A DNA stretch of 64,000 bases from Lucinisca nassula (GCA_963580285.1 CAUZLF010000709.1:103656-167655), one strand, 5' to 3'; positions 21,505-34,096 are shown, counted from the first letter of the stretch. Notes: a model not told the origin generated them from the sequence alone. Made by a program: numbers and translations.

Positions 21505-22292
21505 TTGGTGTTTAATGACCCAGTCAACACTATTTACATCATTTTTGAGCCAGTCAGTTTACCTATCCATACTTTCCTGGGCAGGCTTATGCCTAATCTG
21601 TTTACCAGTTCAGTGTACATGTTTTCGCCAGAAACTACAAATTGCCCTCCTTGAATAAGCCAAAGGGAGAGAATGACTGTAGAGAAGATTTCAGGATAGT
21701 CCCCACAAAAGAAGGTTGCGGAACCCAGCAAGTATCAAACCCTCGTTCTCCTGATCACCAGTCAGACATGCATTTGACTGAGCTACTGGGGTGGGCTTAT
21801 TTTGTTTGTACGAACTGATGTTCAATCTCACTGTAAACATTATTTAAGACATTTTGAGACGATTCTTGCAATTTTTGTGAGACTTTTTCCTCAGACACTG
21901 TTACACACAAAATGACATCTCAAGCCCAGCCATCCAATGAAACCAAAAGGCTTATATGCAATGGACAGTCTAATTATCATCAAACAACCGACCCCTCCCA
22001 TCGGGGCTTGAAGAAATAGATTGGGCTGCAAGATGCTTCCATTCAGAGCTGAAACAGACCTTACTTGAGTACTGGTATACTGCTTGGAGGTTCTAGGCCT
22101 GTCCAGGAAAAGAGGTACCAGTCGGACCGTCTATGCATATAAACCCTATTGGTTTTATTGGGCAGCAGGGCTTGAGATGTCATTTGATCTCAGTGTCGGG
22201 TAAAAGTCCCACAGAATTGGCAGTGCATCACCAAAATGACATATAGTGTTGACGGGGATGTTAAACTTCAAATCAAACAAACAAACAAATCA
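21505..22292. mobile_element. SINE cluster of U2
   Basis: SINE-A(-) at 21505-21796, partial SINE-B(-) at about 21845-21990 and SINE-B(+) at 21990-22292, next to exon X2. Confidence 0.82.
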
Positions 22293-22306
22293 AGTTGTTC
22301 ACTTAC

Positions 22307-22387
22307 CGACAGGAAGTACTGTGGTCCCTGATACAGCTGATTTGGGTGTCAAATGAAGGCTTTGGCTCTGTAATGTTGCGCTAGTTG
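22307..22387 (-). CDS. Exon X2 (81 nt, phase 1-1)
   Basis: Same splice sites and frame as X1. One coding change (ATA to GTA, Ile to Val, four codons from the end, in TTVLPV) separates it from X1. Confidence 0.8.
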
Positions 22388-23257
22388 CTAAAATGTAAGA
22401 ACAAGACAATATTAAACCTCATAATTAATCTGCCAAGTGTTGAAGATGCATAATCAAAGGGACATTACTCTAGCTAAACTGTCCCACCTTGTTAAGCTGT
22501 AATTTTACCATATAAGCTGCCAAGAAAAACTTCATCTTAAAATGCTGTCTGTGTCATCTGCTGAATCTTCTTTGCAAACTGTACTAACATATTTTTGCAT
22601 CCAGGCAAATAGTGTGGACCCTGATCAGACTGCTCCTAGAGGAGTAGTCTGATCTGTGTCCACATTGTTTGCAACAATCCTCAGGGATTGCTTTTACAAT
22701 ATTGATTCCTGATCATTGTCTCCACTTCTATTTCAAATTAACCGGCAGATGACAAAGCAGATGATAATTGCTAACTGGCACTTTTAGGGTCAAAGGATTT
22801 CCGTATGTAAGTCCAATGCCCTATCAGATTGTAGAGAACCTAATGTTTGATGCCACTGAAAATCATGTGACACAATGTGTTTATGACTGTATGAACTACA
22901 CGGTTTTCTATATGTTTACGTTTGGCTTTTCACTGGAAATGAAAATTGGAAATGTAAATATTGCCAAATGCACCCTTTACTTGATCCTCTACAATTTACT
23001 GTATACAGTGGTGAAAATTATCCTCATTCCATACTCTTCATGACTTATAAATCAGCTTACCTGTCATGTTGGAACCATTTTTAAAAATGACAAGCCAGAG
23101 AAGACCGATTTCTGATCACTTGAATCTTCATGACTAAATAAGGAGTCTTCACTACTAAATCTACTGAACATTTGTAAAATTCGAATGATCTGTTTGGTTT
23201 ATTATCTAGGGCAAACACTTTTGTGTTTTTTCTGAGTATTTTTCTCTCACTGCACAT

Positions 23258-23448
23258 CTTGAAGAAATAGATGGGCTGCACGATGCGTCCACGCAGAGCT
23301 GAAACCAACCACAAACAAGTACTGGTAAACCGCTTAGAGGATCAATGTCAGGGTAAAAGTCCTACAAAATGGGAAGCAACGCCTCCAAAATGACCTATAC
23401 AGTGTTGACGGGGACGTTTAACCTCTTCAATCAATAAAAAAAAAAATC
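23258..23448 (+). mobile_element. SINE-B in U3, internally deleted
   Basis: The head matches the U1/U2 copies to 'aaccgcttagaggat', then jumps to 'caatgtcagggtaaaagt', losing roughly 100 bp of the middle. Confidence 0.8.
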
Positions 23449-23509
23449 TCACTGCACATCTATTGAAAGAAAATGAAAATGTCTAGTTAATAAGGAGAAA
23501 CAAGGGTAC

Positions 23510-23569
23510 CTAAATCTGATGACAAGAGTGGTGCAATTTTTCTTTCAATTTCCTCAGCTATTGTAGGAT
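23510..23569 (-). CDS. Exon Z3 (60 nt, phase 1-1)
   Basis: Intact copy of Z with acceptor TTTGTCTTTGTAG and donor TTTAG|GTACCC, reading DPTIAEEIERKIAPLLSSDL. In transcript order it lies between X3 and X2, so a full-inclusion mRNA would have X7-X3, Z3, X2, X1, Z1. Confidence 0.65.
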
Positions 23570-24300
23570 CTACAAAGACAAACATATATAACACAATACC
23601 ATACAGTGAAAAAACGTTGTAACTGCTTATACTGATTAAGTCTTGGGATGCACTGGACCTGATTTTAGTTTAACTCGACCATAGGTTTTAGTATGATTTT
23701 CATAATTTCTAATAGAAATTATGAAAATCATACTAAAATTTGTTTCATAATCCAGTTGGGCAATCAGTTTAGAACCTGATCAGACTGCTCTGGTTCTGCA
23801 CTGTTTGCATAGGCCTGTCTGTACCAATACTCAGGATCATTATGGTATTATCTATTTACAGGAGTAGTAAAACTACTGCAACAAACTTAAAACAGAAACC
23901 CAGTTTTTGGTAAATGAGATTAAAACAGGGCTTGATAACTGAGGTGGCAAATATTTCACTTGACCATTCGGACCAGCCAGCTACTGACCTTACTAGACCT
24001 AACCAGTTTTTCACTAGACAATGTCCATGGGTCGTGGGTTAATGTTGAACCCTGCTGTTTTGGTGTTTAAAATTTTTCACTTGACTATTCGGACCAGCCA
24101 GCTACTGACCTTACTAGACCTAACCAGTTTTTCACTAGACAATGTCCATGGGTCTTGGGTTAATGTTGAACCCTGCTGTTTTGGTGTTTAAAATTTTTCA
24201 CTTGACCATTCGGACCAGCCAGCTACTGACCTTACAAGACCTAACCAATTTTTCACTAGACAATGTCCATGGGTCTTGGGTTAATGTTGAACCCTGCTTT

Positions 24301-25087
24301 TTTGGTGTTTAATGACCCTGTCAACACTATTTTAGATCATTTTTGAGCCAGTCAGTTTACCTATCCATACTTTCCTGGGCAGGCTTATGCATAATCTGTT
24401 TACCAGTTCAGTGTACATTTTTTCGCCAGAAACTAAAAATTGCCCTCCTTCAATCAGCCAAAGGGAGAGAATGACTGTAGAGAAGATTTCAGGATAGTCC
24501 CCACAAAAGAAGGTTGCGGAACCCAGCAAGTATCAAACCCGCATTCTCCTGATCACCAGTCAGACACGCATTTGACAGAGCTACTGGGTTGGGCTTATTT
24601 TGTTTGTACGAACTGATGTTCAATCTCACTGTAAACATTATTTAAGACATTTTGGAGACGATTCTTGCAATTTTGTGAGACTTTTTCCTCAGACACTGTC
24701 ACACACAAAATGACATCTCAAGCCCAGCCATCCAATGAAACCAAAAGGCTTATATGCAATGGACAGTCTAATTATCATCAAACAACCGACCCATCCCATC
24801 GGGGCTTGAAGAAATAGATTTGGCGGCATGATGCTTCCATTCAGAGCTGAAACAGACCTTACTTGAGTACTGGTTAACTGCTTGGAGGTTCTAGGCCTGT
24901 CCAGGAAAAGAGGTACCAGTCGGACCGTCTATGCATATAAACCCTACTGGTTTTATTGGGCAGTAGGGCTTGAGATGTCATTTGATCTCAGTGTCGGGTA
25001 AAAGTCCCACAGAATTGGCAGTGCATCACCAAAATGACATATAGTGTTGACGGGGATGTTAAACTTCAAATCAAACAAACAAACAAA
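24301..25087. mobile_element. SINE cluster of U3
   Basis: SINE-A(-) at 24301-24594, partial SINE-B(-) and SINE-B(+) at about 24785-25087, next to exon X3. Confidence 0.82.
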
Positions 25088-25104
25088 TCAAGTTGTTCAC
25101 TTAC

Positions 25105-25185
25105 CGACAGGAAGTATTGTGGTCCCTGATACAGCTGATCTGGGTGTCAAATGAAGGCTTTGGCTCTGTAATGTTGCGCTAGTTG
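25105..25185 (-). CDS. Exon X3 (81 nt, phase 1-1)
   Basis: Identical in coding sequence and splice sites to X4-X7; Arg replaces Lys of X1/X2 at the codon after LHLTP. Confidence 0.8.
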
Positions 25186-25730
25186 CTAAAATGTAAGAAC
25201 AAGACAATATTAAACCTCATAATTAATCTGCCAAGTGTTGAAGATGCATAATCAAAGGGACATTACTCTAGCTAAACTGTCCCACCTTGTTAAGCTGTAA
25301 TTTTACCATATATATATATATCACATTTAGACCAATCAACAAATCTAGATGAAGCAAGGCACAGCAAATTCTTCAAATGCCGATGTATAAAACTTTGACT
25401 ATGATCCGCCTGCACAGTCAAGTATACTGTTGTAACATCTCTCTTTGAATCCTTGGATACACTGTCACAAAGCATTGTGAATACAAGTCAAATCATATTT
25501 GACAAATGTGACATAATGTCCCTGTTAACACTATTTAGGGGAGACGTTGCCTCCAACTTAGTGGAACTTTTGGCAGACACTGTCAAAGATGAAATGACAT
25601 CATCTCAAGCCTGCACAGTCAAGTATACTGTTCAAGGTTGTAACATCACAAAGCAATGTGAATACAAGTCAAATCATGTTTGACAATTAAGTATGACAAC
25701 TTCACACATGATCTAAAAACAGTTATTTTG

Positions 25731-27012
25731 TTTTGGCGTTTAATGGCCCAGTCAACACTATTTTAGATCATTTTTGAGCCAGTCAATTTACTTATCCATA
25801 CTTTCCTGGGCAGGCTTATACTTAATCTGTTTACCAGTACAGTGCACATTTTTTCGCCAGAAACTAAAAATTGCCCTCCTTGAATCAGCCGAAGGGAGAG
25901 AAAGACCGTAGAGAAGATTTCAGGATAGTCTCCACAAAAGAAGGTTGCCGAGTAGAAGTAAAACAAAGATCAATAATCGATACAATTAACTTACTCCACC
26001 CATTAAAGAAACCAAAGGGAAAGAAACACAAACATGAAGCCACCAGACCATAATGGAAACCTAAACAAAGGAAGGCCATAAGGACAGTTACTTTCCCACA
26101 AAATGGCCAAATGTCCATCCAAAATAAAAAGACACAAGTGATACACACAGTAAGTAACAAACAGCAACATAAATAAACCGCCACAGAAGAACCGCCTTGC
26201 AATGGTCAGTAGAAAGAATTCCACTGGGGGGCTTAAATCGATTTTACATGGCCATAATCTTCGCGCTTACCTCTGTCGCGGTATACACTAATTTTGATTA
26301 GTCCGCATGAAGGCTTCCTAACTCATCAGTGTAACATCTCCGAAAACATACAAATAAAAAAACTACAGAGATGAAACAAGGTTGAGGACTCGACAGCATA
26401 CAACAACAGAATTGCTGGAGCAAAAGAAAATCAACAGTTAAGACTCCAAGGGGCCCGACCAAAGATGGAGCATCAGGCGCAAGTATCAAACCCCCGTTCT
26501 CCTTATCACCAGTCAGACACTCATTTGACTGAGCTACTGGGGTGGGCTTATTTTGTTTGTACGAACTGGTGTCCAATCTCACTGTAAACATTTAAGACAT
26601 TTTGGAGACGATTCTTCCAATTTTGTAAGACTTATTCCTCCGACACTGTAACACACAAAATGACATCTCAAGCCCAGCTATCCAATGAAACCAAAAGGCT
26701 TATATGCAATGGACAGTCTAATTATCACCAAACAACCGCCCCCTCCCATCAGGGCTTGAAGAAAGAGATTGGGCTACAAGATGCTTCCATTCAGAGCTGA
26801 AACAGACCTTACTTGAGTACTGGTAAACTGCTTGGAGGTTCTAGGCCTGTCCAGGAAAAGTGGCACCAGTCGGACCGTCTATTGGGCAGCAGGGCTTGAG
26901 ATGTCATTTCATCTCAGTGTCGGGTAAAAGTCCCACAGAATTGGCAGTGCATCACCAAAATGACATATAGTGTTGACGGGGATGTTAAACTTCAAATCAA
27001 ACAAACAAACAA
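25731..27012. mobile_element. SINE cluster of U4 with ~530-bp insertion
   Basis: SINE-A(-) is split: body 25731-25950 and head 26480-26548. The intervening 25951-26479 carries a block ('ccaaagggaaagaaac ... ggacagttactttcccacaa') that recurs at 41050-41165, so it is a dispersed repeat that inserted into this SINE. A partial SINE-B(-) and SINE-B(+) (26738-27012) follow. Confidence 0.75.
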
Positions 27013-27030
27013 ATCAAGTTGTTCACTTAC

Positions 27031-27111
27031 CGACAGGAAGTATTGTGGTCCCTGATACAGCTGATCTGGGTGTCAAATGAAGGCTTTGGCTCTGTAATGT
27101 TGCGCTAGTTG
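27031..27111 (-). CDS. Exon X4 (81 nt, phase 1-1)
   Basis: Coding sequence and both splice sites are identical to X3, although the intron around it differs by insertions and deletions. Confidence 0.8.
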
Positions 27112-27664
27112 CTAAAATGTAAGAACAAGACAATATTAAACCTCATAATTAATCTGCCAAGTGTTGAAGATGCATAATCAAAGGGACATTACTCTAGCTA
27201 AACTGTCCCACCTTGTTAAGCTGTAATTTTACCATATATATATCACATTTAGACCAATCAACAAATCTAGATGAAGCAAGGCACAGCAAATTCTTCAAAT
27301 GCCGGTGTATAAAACTTTGACTATGATCCGCCTGCACAGTCAAGTATACTGTTGTAACACCTCTCTTTGAATCCTTGGCTACACTGTCACAAAGCATTGT
27401 GATTCTAGTCAAATCATCTTTGACACACATGTGACATAATGTCCGTGTTAACACTATTTAGGGGAGACGTTGCTTCCAATTTTTATGGAACTTTTACCAG
27501 ACACTGTCAAAGATGAAATGACATCATCTCAAGCCTGCACAGTCAAGTATACTGTTCAAGGTTGTAACATCACAAAGCAATGTGAATACAAGTCAAATCA
27601 TGTTTGACAATTAAGTATGACAACTTCACACATTACCTAAAAACAGTTATTTTGTTAGTTTGTT

Positions 27665-28147
27665 TTTGCATTTAATGGCCCAGTCAACACTATTTTAGAT
27701 CATTTTTGAGCCAGTCAGTTTACCTATCCATACTTTCCTGGGCAGGCTTATACGTAATCTGTTTACCAGTTCAGTGCACATTTTTTAGCCAGAAACTAAA
27801 AATTGCCCTCCTTGAATCAGCCGAAGGGAGAGAATGACTGTAGAGAAGATTTCAGGATAGCCTTCACAAAAGAAGCTTGCCGAACCCAGCAAGTATCAAA
27901 CCCTCGTTCTCCTGATCTTACTTGTGTACTGGTAAACTGCTTGGAGGTTCTAGGCCTGTCCAGGAAAAGAGGTACCAGTCGGACCGTCTATGCATATAAA
28001 CCCTATTGGTTTTATTGGGCAGTAGGGCTTGAGATGTCATTTCATCTCAGTGTCGGGTAAAAGTCCCGAAAAATTGGAAGTGCATCTCCAAAATGACATA
28101 CAGTGTTGACGGGGATGTTAAACTTCAAATCAAACAAACAAACAAAT
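27665..28147. mobile_element. SINE cluster of U5, collapsed
   Basis: SINE-A(-) from 27665 stops at 'ctcctgatc' and runs directly into the middle of SINE-B(+) ('ttacttgtgtactggtaaac'). The SINE-A head, the inverted SINE-B and the SINE-B head have been deleted, which shortens this unit to 1.1 kb. Confidence 0.8.
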
Positions 28148-28163
28148 CAAGTTGTTCACTTAC

Positions 28164-28244
28164 CGACAGGAAGTATTGTGGTCCCTGATACAGCTGATCT
28201 GGGTGTCAAATGAAGGCTTTGGCTCTGTAATGTTGCGCTAGTTG
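28164..28244 (-). CDS. Exon X5 (81 nt, phase 1-1)
   Basis: Identical to X3 and X4 in coding sequence and splice sites. Confidence 0.8.
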
Positions 28245-28797
28245 CTAAAATGTAAGAACAAGACAATATTAAACCTCATAATTAATCTGCCAAGTGTTGA
28301 AGATGAATAATCAAAGGGACATTACTCCAGCTAAACTGTCCCACCTTGTTAAGCTGTAATTTTACCATATATATAAATCACATTTAGACCAATCAACAAA
28401 TCTAGATGAAGCAAGGCACAGCAAATTCTTCAAATGCCGATGTATAAAACTTTGACTATGATCCGCCTGCACAGTCAAGTATACTGTTGTAACACCTCTC
28501 TTTGAATCCTTGGATACACTGTCACAAAGCATTGTGAATACAAGTCAAATCATATTTGACAAATGTGACATAATGTCCCTGTTAACACTATTTAGGGGAG
28601 ACGTTGCCTCCAACTTAGTGGAACTTTTGGCAGACACTGTCAAAGATGAAATGACATCATCTCAAGCCTGCACAGTCAAGTATACTGTTCAAGGTTGTAA
28701 CATCACAAAGCAATGTGAATACAAGTCAAATCATGTTTGACAATTAAGTATGACAACTTCACACATTACCTAAAAACAGTTATTTTGTTAGTTTGTT

Positions 28798-29550
28798 TTT
28801 GCATTTAATGGCCCAGTCAACACCATTTTAGATCATTTTTGTGCCAGTCAGTTTACGTATCAACATTTTCCTGGGCAGGCTTATACCTAATCTGTTTACC
28901 AGTTCAGTGCACATTTTTTCGCCAGAAACTAAAAATTGCCCACCTTGAATCAGCCCAAGGGAGAGAATGACCGTAGAAAAGATCTCAGAATAGTCTCCAC
29001 AAAAGAAGGTGCCAACCCAGCAAGTATCAAACCCGCATTCTCCTGATCACCAGTCAGACACGCATCAAACTGAGCTTCTGGGGCGGGCTTATTTTGTTTG
29101 TACAAGTTGATGTTCAATCTCACTAAAGACATTATTTAGGACATTTTGGAGACGATTCTTCCAATTTTTTAGACTCCCCCCCCCCCCCGACACACACAAA
29201 ATGACATACTAGCCCAGCCATCCAATGAAACCAAAAGGCTTATATGCAATGGACAGTCTAATTATCATAAAAGAACCGCCCCCTCCCATCAGGGCTTGAA
29301 GAAATAGATTGGGCTACAAGATGCTTCCATTCAGGGCTGAAACAGACCACACTTGAGTACTGGTAAGCTGCTTGGAGGTTCTAGGCCTGTCCAGGAAAAG
29401 TGGCACCAGTCGGACCGTCTTGGGCAGTAGGGCTTGAGATGTCATTTGATCTCAGTGTCGGGTAAAAGTCCCACAGAATTGGCAGTGCATCACCAAAATG
29501 ACATATAGTGTTGACGGGGATGTTAAACTTCAAATCAAACAAACAAACAA
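28798..29550. mobile_element. SINE cluster of U6
   Basis: SINE-A(-) at 28798-29088, partial SINE-B(-) with a poly-C run near 29170, and SINE-B(+) at about 29278-29550. Confidence 0.82.
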
Positions 29551-29568
29551 ATCAAGTTGTTCACTTAC

Positions 29569-29649
29569 CGACAGGAAGTATTGTGGTCCCTGATACAGCT
29601 GATCTGGGTGTCAAATGAAGGCTTTGGCTCTGTAATGTTGCGCTAGTTG
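29569..29649 (-). CDS. Exon X6 (81 nt, phase 1-1)
   Basis: Identical to X3-X5 in coding sequence and splice sites. Confidence 0.8.
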
Positions 29650-30194
29650 CTAAAATGTAAGAACAAGACAATATTAAACCTCATAATAAATCTGCCAAGT
29701 GTTGAAGATGCATAATCAAAGGGACATTACTCCAGCTAAACTGTCCCACCTTGTTAAGCTGTAATTTTACCATATATATATATATCACATTTAGACCAAT
29801 CAACAAATCTAGATGAAGCAAGGCACAGCAAATTCTTTAAATGCCGATGTATAAAACTTTGAGTATGATCCCCCTGCACAGTCAAGTATACTGTTGTAAC
29901 ATCTCTCTTTGAATCCTTGGATACACTGTCACAAAGCATTGTGAATACAAGTAAAATCATATTTGACAAACGTGACATAATGTCCCTGTTAACACTGTTT
30001 AGGGGAGACGTTGCCTCCAACTTAGTGGAACTTTTGCCAGACACTGTCAAAGATGAAATGTCAATATCTCAAGCCTGCGCAGTCAAGTATACTGTTCAAA
30101 GTTGTAACATCACAAAGCAATGTGAAAACAAGTCAAATCATGTTTGACACTTGAGTATGACAACTTCACACATGATCTAAAAACAGTTATTTTG

Positions 30195-30920
30195 TTTGTT
30201 TTGGAGTTTAAGGGCCCAGTTAACACTATGCACGTCATTTTCAGCCAGTCAGTTTACCTATCCCTGGGATAGGTTTATACCTAAGCTGTTAACGAGTACA
30301 GTGCACATTCTTTCACAAAAAAAGTGACAACTGCCCACCTTCAATCAGCGGAAGGGAGAGAATGACCGTAGAAAAGATTTTATGATGAATCTCCATGAAA
30401 GAATGTTGCTGACCCCGGCAGGTATGACAGGCATGTTTAATCTCACTGTTAACATTATTTAGGACATTTTGGAGACGATGCTTCCAATTTTGTGAGACTT
30501 TTTTGAGACATCGTCACAGATGAAATGAAATCTCAAGCCCAGCCACCCAATGAAACCAAAAGGCTTATATACACTGGACAGTCCAATTCACATCAAACAA
30601 TGCCCCCCTCCAATTTGGGCTTAAGAAATATGTAGGGCTGCATGATGCTACCAAGCAGAGCTGAAACAGACCACACTTGAGTACTGGCAAAACTGCTTGG
30701 AGGTTCTAAGCCTGCCTAGGAAAAGAGTGCGAGACGGACCGTCTATGCATATAAACCCTATTGGTTTAATTGGGTAGCAGGGCTTGAGATGTCATTTCAT
30801 CTCAGTGTCGGGTAAAATGAGTGTCGGGTAAAAGTCCCACGAAATTGAAAGTGCATCTCCAAGTGACATATACAGTGTTGACGGGGATGTTAAACTTCAA
30901 ATCAAACAAACAAACAAATC
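30195..30920. mobile_element. SINE cluster of U7, most diverged
   Basis: SINE-A(-) at 30195-30430 lacks its tRNA-like head. A partial SINE-B(-) and SINE-B(+) (30602-30920) follow, the latter with a short internal duplication ('gagtgtcgggtaaaa' twice). More substitutions than in U4-U6 suggest it is the oldest or least homogenised unit. Confidence 0.78.
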
Positions 30921-30935
30921 AAGCTGTTCACTTAC

Positions 30936-31016
30936 CGACAGGAAGTATTGTGGTCCCTGATACAGCTGATCTGGGTGTCAAATGAAGGCTTTGGCTCTGT
31001 AATGTTGCGCTAGTTG
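30936..31016 (-). CDS. Exon X7 (81 nt, phase 1-1), first of the array
   Basis: Identical in coding sequence to X3-X6. Its upstream neighbour in the transcript is the 23-nt microexon 31853-31875, which ends in GCAG; the G plus the CA of X7 makes Ala, in frame. Confidence 0.8.
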
Positions 31017-31310
31017 CTAAAATGTAAGAACAAGACAATATTAAACCTCATAATAAATCTGCCAAGTGTTGAAGATGCATAATCAAAGGGACATTACTCT
31101 AGCTAAACTGTCCCACCTTGTTAAGCTGTAATTTTACCATATATATATATATCACATTTAGACCAATCAACAAATCTAGATGAAGCAAGGCACAGCAAAT
31201 TCTTCAAATGCCGATGTATAAAACTTTGACTATGATCCGCCTGCACAGTCAAGTATACTGTTGTAACACCTCTCTTTGAATCCTTGACAACACTGTCACA
31301 AAGCATTGTG

Positions 31311-31852
31311 AGCCTTATAAAAGACTGTTTATGGACGAACAGATAGACGGGCGGACAGCACCATGCCATAATTCAAAATTTTTTTTTTCTCACAGTGTGC
31401 ATATAAAAAGTTCTTTGTTTGCAGTTGCCTACCAATGAATTTTTTAGGTGGATAAATATATATCTATGAAGGTCTACTCTTATAGGAAAGAATTTGCTCC
31501 ATATGAGCAAAATCCTTCCAATAAGTGTCAATATTTTGTAGATGTTGTCAGTGTGTGGGAGGAGATGGGGTACAGAAAAATCACTGCATTTTCGACAGAC
31601 TTTCAAGAAGACATTTTGATTCACTTTTAATAGTAATGAGCTTAACATCATACATATTATTTTTGCAAAATGTCAAAACATCAGATTTTCTACAATAAAC
31701 TACTTATATGAAGCATCTTTTCCAAACAAATGGTTTGTCCTAAAAATGAAGCTCTGAATTTTTCTTCAGTTTCATGACTATTACAGCTCCATCTAAAACC
31801 ATTTGAACTACAGAAAATTATAGTGATAGAAAATGGGGGCAAATTAACTTAC
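31311..31852. other. Intron sequence, nothing recognised
   Basis: AT-rich intron between the microexon and the array; a 60-codon open stretch at 31448-31630 (plus strand) has no recognisable domain and is not called. Confidence 0.35.
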
Positions 31853-31875
31853 CTGCTCCAGCAAGTGAGGGCAGA
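31853..31875 (-). CDS. 23-nt microexon
   Basis: Excellent sites on both sides: acceptor TTTCTGTTTCAG and donor GCAG|GTAAGT. It takes two bases (AT) from the previous exon and reads ILPSLAGA, leaving phase 1, which is exactly the phase all X and Z exons need. It is the converter from phase 2 to phase 1. Its size is far below usual exon size but microexons are known in animals. Confidence 0.75.
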
Positions 31876-32149
31876 CTGAAACAGAAATACATAGAAAAGT
31901 TTTCAGAGGAAAACAATGTCCCCACAGGTTGCAATATAGTAAATACATAGTGCCTTTAATAATAAAGTATAATCGGTGAGCCTTGGACAATTTCATAAGG
32001 TCAAGCTTCAGCGAGCCCGTATAAAACTGACGCGGCGAACAGATTATAATTTATTATTAACAACACTTACCATACCATGTATTTAGTTTATACCGCAATC
32101 CAAACATTCAAGGGGTTATGCGATAATTTAGCAAATTTAACCAAACTAG

Positions 32150-32560
32150 TCGACCATGATGGTCCTATATTGCTCAACTGAGCTAAGAGATTTGCATGTG
32201 GGTCCCGGGGCTTGGCAATTTTTGGACCCAGGTTTATAATTTGAACAATCTTGGTAGAGGTCCACTAAATGAAGCTTTATATCAAATATCATAGGTCTGG
32301 ACCTTCTCGTTTCAGATGAAAAAAAAATCTTAATGTTTTCCTTACATAAGCCTATGTCAAATATTGGCCCTGTGGCCTGTGCCAAAAATCAAATCAAATC
32401 TGCAGAATGTAGGCTGATATATTATACCAAGTTTGACCACCAAAATTAATAAATTTGTACACGAGATAGATGACAAGCCATTTTTAGCCCAAAATTGTCT
32501 GTATTTGGGGGCCTGTGCCCTGAGTATCAAACCCACGTTCAAAAGGTCAAGATCATCATA
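32150..32560 (+). mobile_element. HINE-1 fragment, diverged
   Basis: Contains GACCATGATGGTCC...TTGCTCAACTGAGC near the start, then 'tttgaacaatcttggtagag' and 'ccttctcgtttcaga' core phrases. There is no 3' hairpin. Confidence 0.6.
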
Positions 32561-33004
32561 ACCTAATGAGTGTTGTCCCTCATCCTAGTGATGTACCTAT
32601 GCAAGTTTGATAAGAATCCATCCATATATTCAGGAGATATAGTGTTTCAAATAGACTATGACGACGCCGATACAAACAGGATCCCCGCCAAAAACAATAT
32701 GTCCCTCTCAGCTCTGGTTGGGGGACATAATAGAGACATCTAGCTGCAGCAGAATAATACAATTAACAAGAGTTCTGCCAAAACGTATGTCGCCCCTATA
32801 GTAAACTTGGCCATTCAGGTGAACGCTAGGGTGGTTGCAAATGTTGGCCGATTGACGAACGGGCGGAAATCTGGACTCCTCTATTGTGCCATGCTCATAG
32901 CAGGCGTGACAAAAATTAAGCATTATCATATAATAGAGCCCTGCTTGTATCTACTGAATCTCACAAGTCTTTTTCGGTCTGCGGGCAAAAAATATAGATC
33001 ATAG

Positions 33005-33900
33005 TGGTAAGTCACCTACAGAGTGCATCCATGTGAATATTGATTTAAGTCTTTATGGCGGGTAAAAACCTGACGAGCTTGTCTGCATTATATGGACAAC
33101 AGAATCTTAAAACATGTGCATCAAAAAAGTGCAAGTCGTTGTATGGGTTTCATTTTTGCCAATCCTGTCACACTTTGTAAACACCACAACCTCTTTATAA
33201 CACTATGGCTGTGGTCTAAAGCAGAAAATTAGTTAGCTGTACAACAATGTTACATCCAAACAAAAATGTACAGATTATATAGAAAAATGACCATTCATAT
33301 ATTTTGGGATCCATACTAATGCCTTATTATATACAAAACCATGTCAAAATAAATAGTGTTACAATGGGTTTGTGGTGTCCTGATACAGTATAAAACAAAA
33401 CTGACAAAATTTGTAGGTGGGTAATCCAGAAGTCTGTGACAGCAAATCATCAGGTTATTTAGTTATTTTTCTTTTAGTTCACAAAACTATCTTGAATTTT
33501 GATTTTCAATTTTTGTCTCACACAAACAGACATTTCCATTCTTACCAAAGGTTCAAGGGGAAGTGGTTTGGTGAATTAAATGCTTCACAAATTAAGTTAA
33601 ACAATCATTAAAATGTTGAATGCCTTACTAGAGGAAATAGGAAAACATTCTGACTAAACTATAAAATGCAACATTCTCCAAGAATCATACTGCCAAAATG
33701 CATAAGTTGTTCAAAGGGAACAGAATTCCACAGTAAAATCTGTTTTTTTTTTCGTGCACATGCTACATGTATGACCAAATTTTAAGTCGTTCAGGGCATA
33801 TTATTCAGCAACAAGGTGATGGATCAGAATCCACTGTTATTCAATTATTAATCAACAACTACATTGCACTTCAGCCAAAGAAAATTGCAGAAAAAAAAAA
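33005..33900. other. Intron sequence, nothing recognised
   Basis: About 0.9 kb of AT-rich intron without a recognised repeat or exon. Confidence 0.4.
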
Positions 33901-33918
33901 AAATTCTTGTTACAAATA

Positions 33919-34096
33919 CAGTCAATCCTGCCCTAGTGGCCACCTCTATTAAGCAAGCAACCTTTTTTAAGCAAGCAGGCATTCAGTTCCCGACAAAGGA
34001 AAAAGCATTAAAAGTCACCTGTGTTAAGCAAGCACCTGCCTTAAGCAAGCACTTTTTGAATATCCCAGAGGTGCCCGCTTAATACAGGTTGGACTG
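33919..34096. mobile_element. Tc1/mariner-type MITE, 178 bp
   Basis: Inverted ends CAGTCAATCCTG and CAGGTTGGACTG are flanked by TA on both sides (33917-33918 and 34097-34098), as expected for TA-targeting elements. The interior has four 'ttaagcaagc' motifs. There is no coding capacity. Confidence 0.75.

Larger units (their letters stand above)
14201..31310. repeat. Seven-unit tandem segmental duplication carrying exons
   Basis: Seven units share sequence and order: U1 14201-20022, U2 20023-22512, U3 22513-25309, U4 25310-27234, U5 27235-28366, U6 28367-29770 and U7 29771-31310. Each ends (plus strand) in SINE-A(-), usually a partial SINE-B(-), SINE-B(+) and exon X(-), with the joint at 'taagctgtaattttaccata'. 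U1-U3 additionally begin with 'aagctgccaagaaaaacttc', a 600-bp block, a SINE-B and exon Z. The 600-bp block contains a plus-strand 91-codon open stretch that is nearly identical in the three units; it is explained by recent duplication and I do not call it a gene. Confidence 0.88.

Noticed and set aside
25453..25683. A 76-codon plus-strand open stretch repeated at 28510 and 29917
   Set aside because: It lies over a degraded inverted SINE-B tail ('gggagacgttgcctccaact') within each duplication unit, so the repetition is structural.
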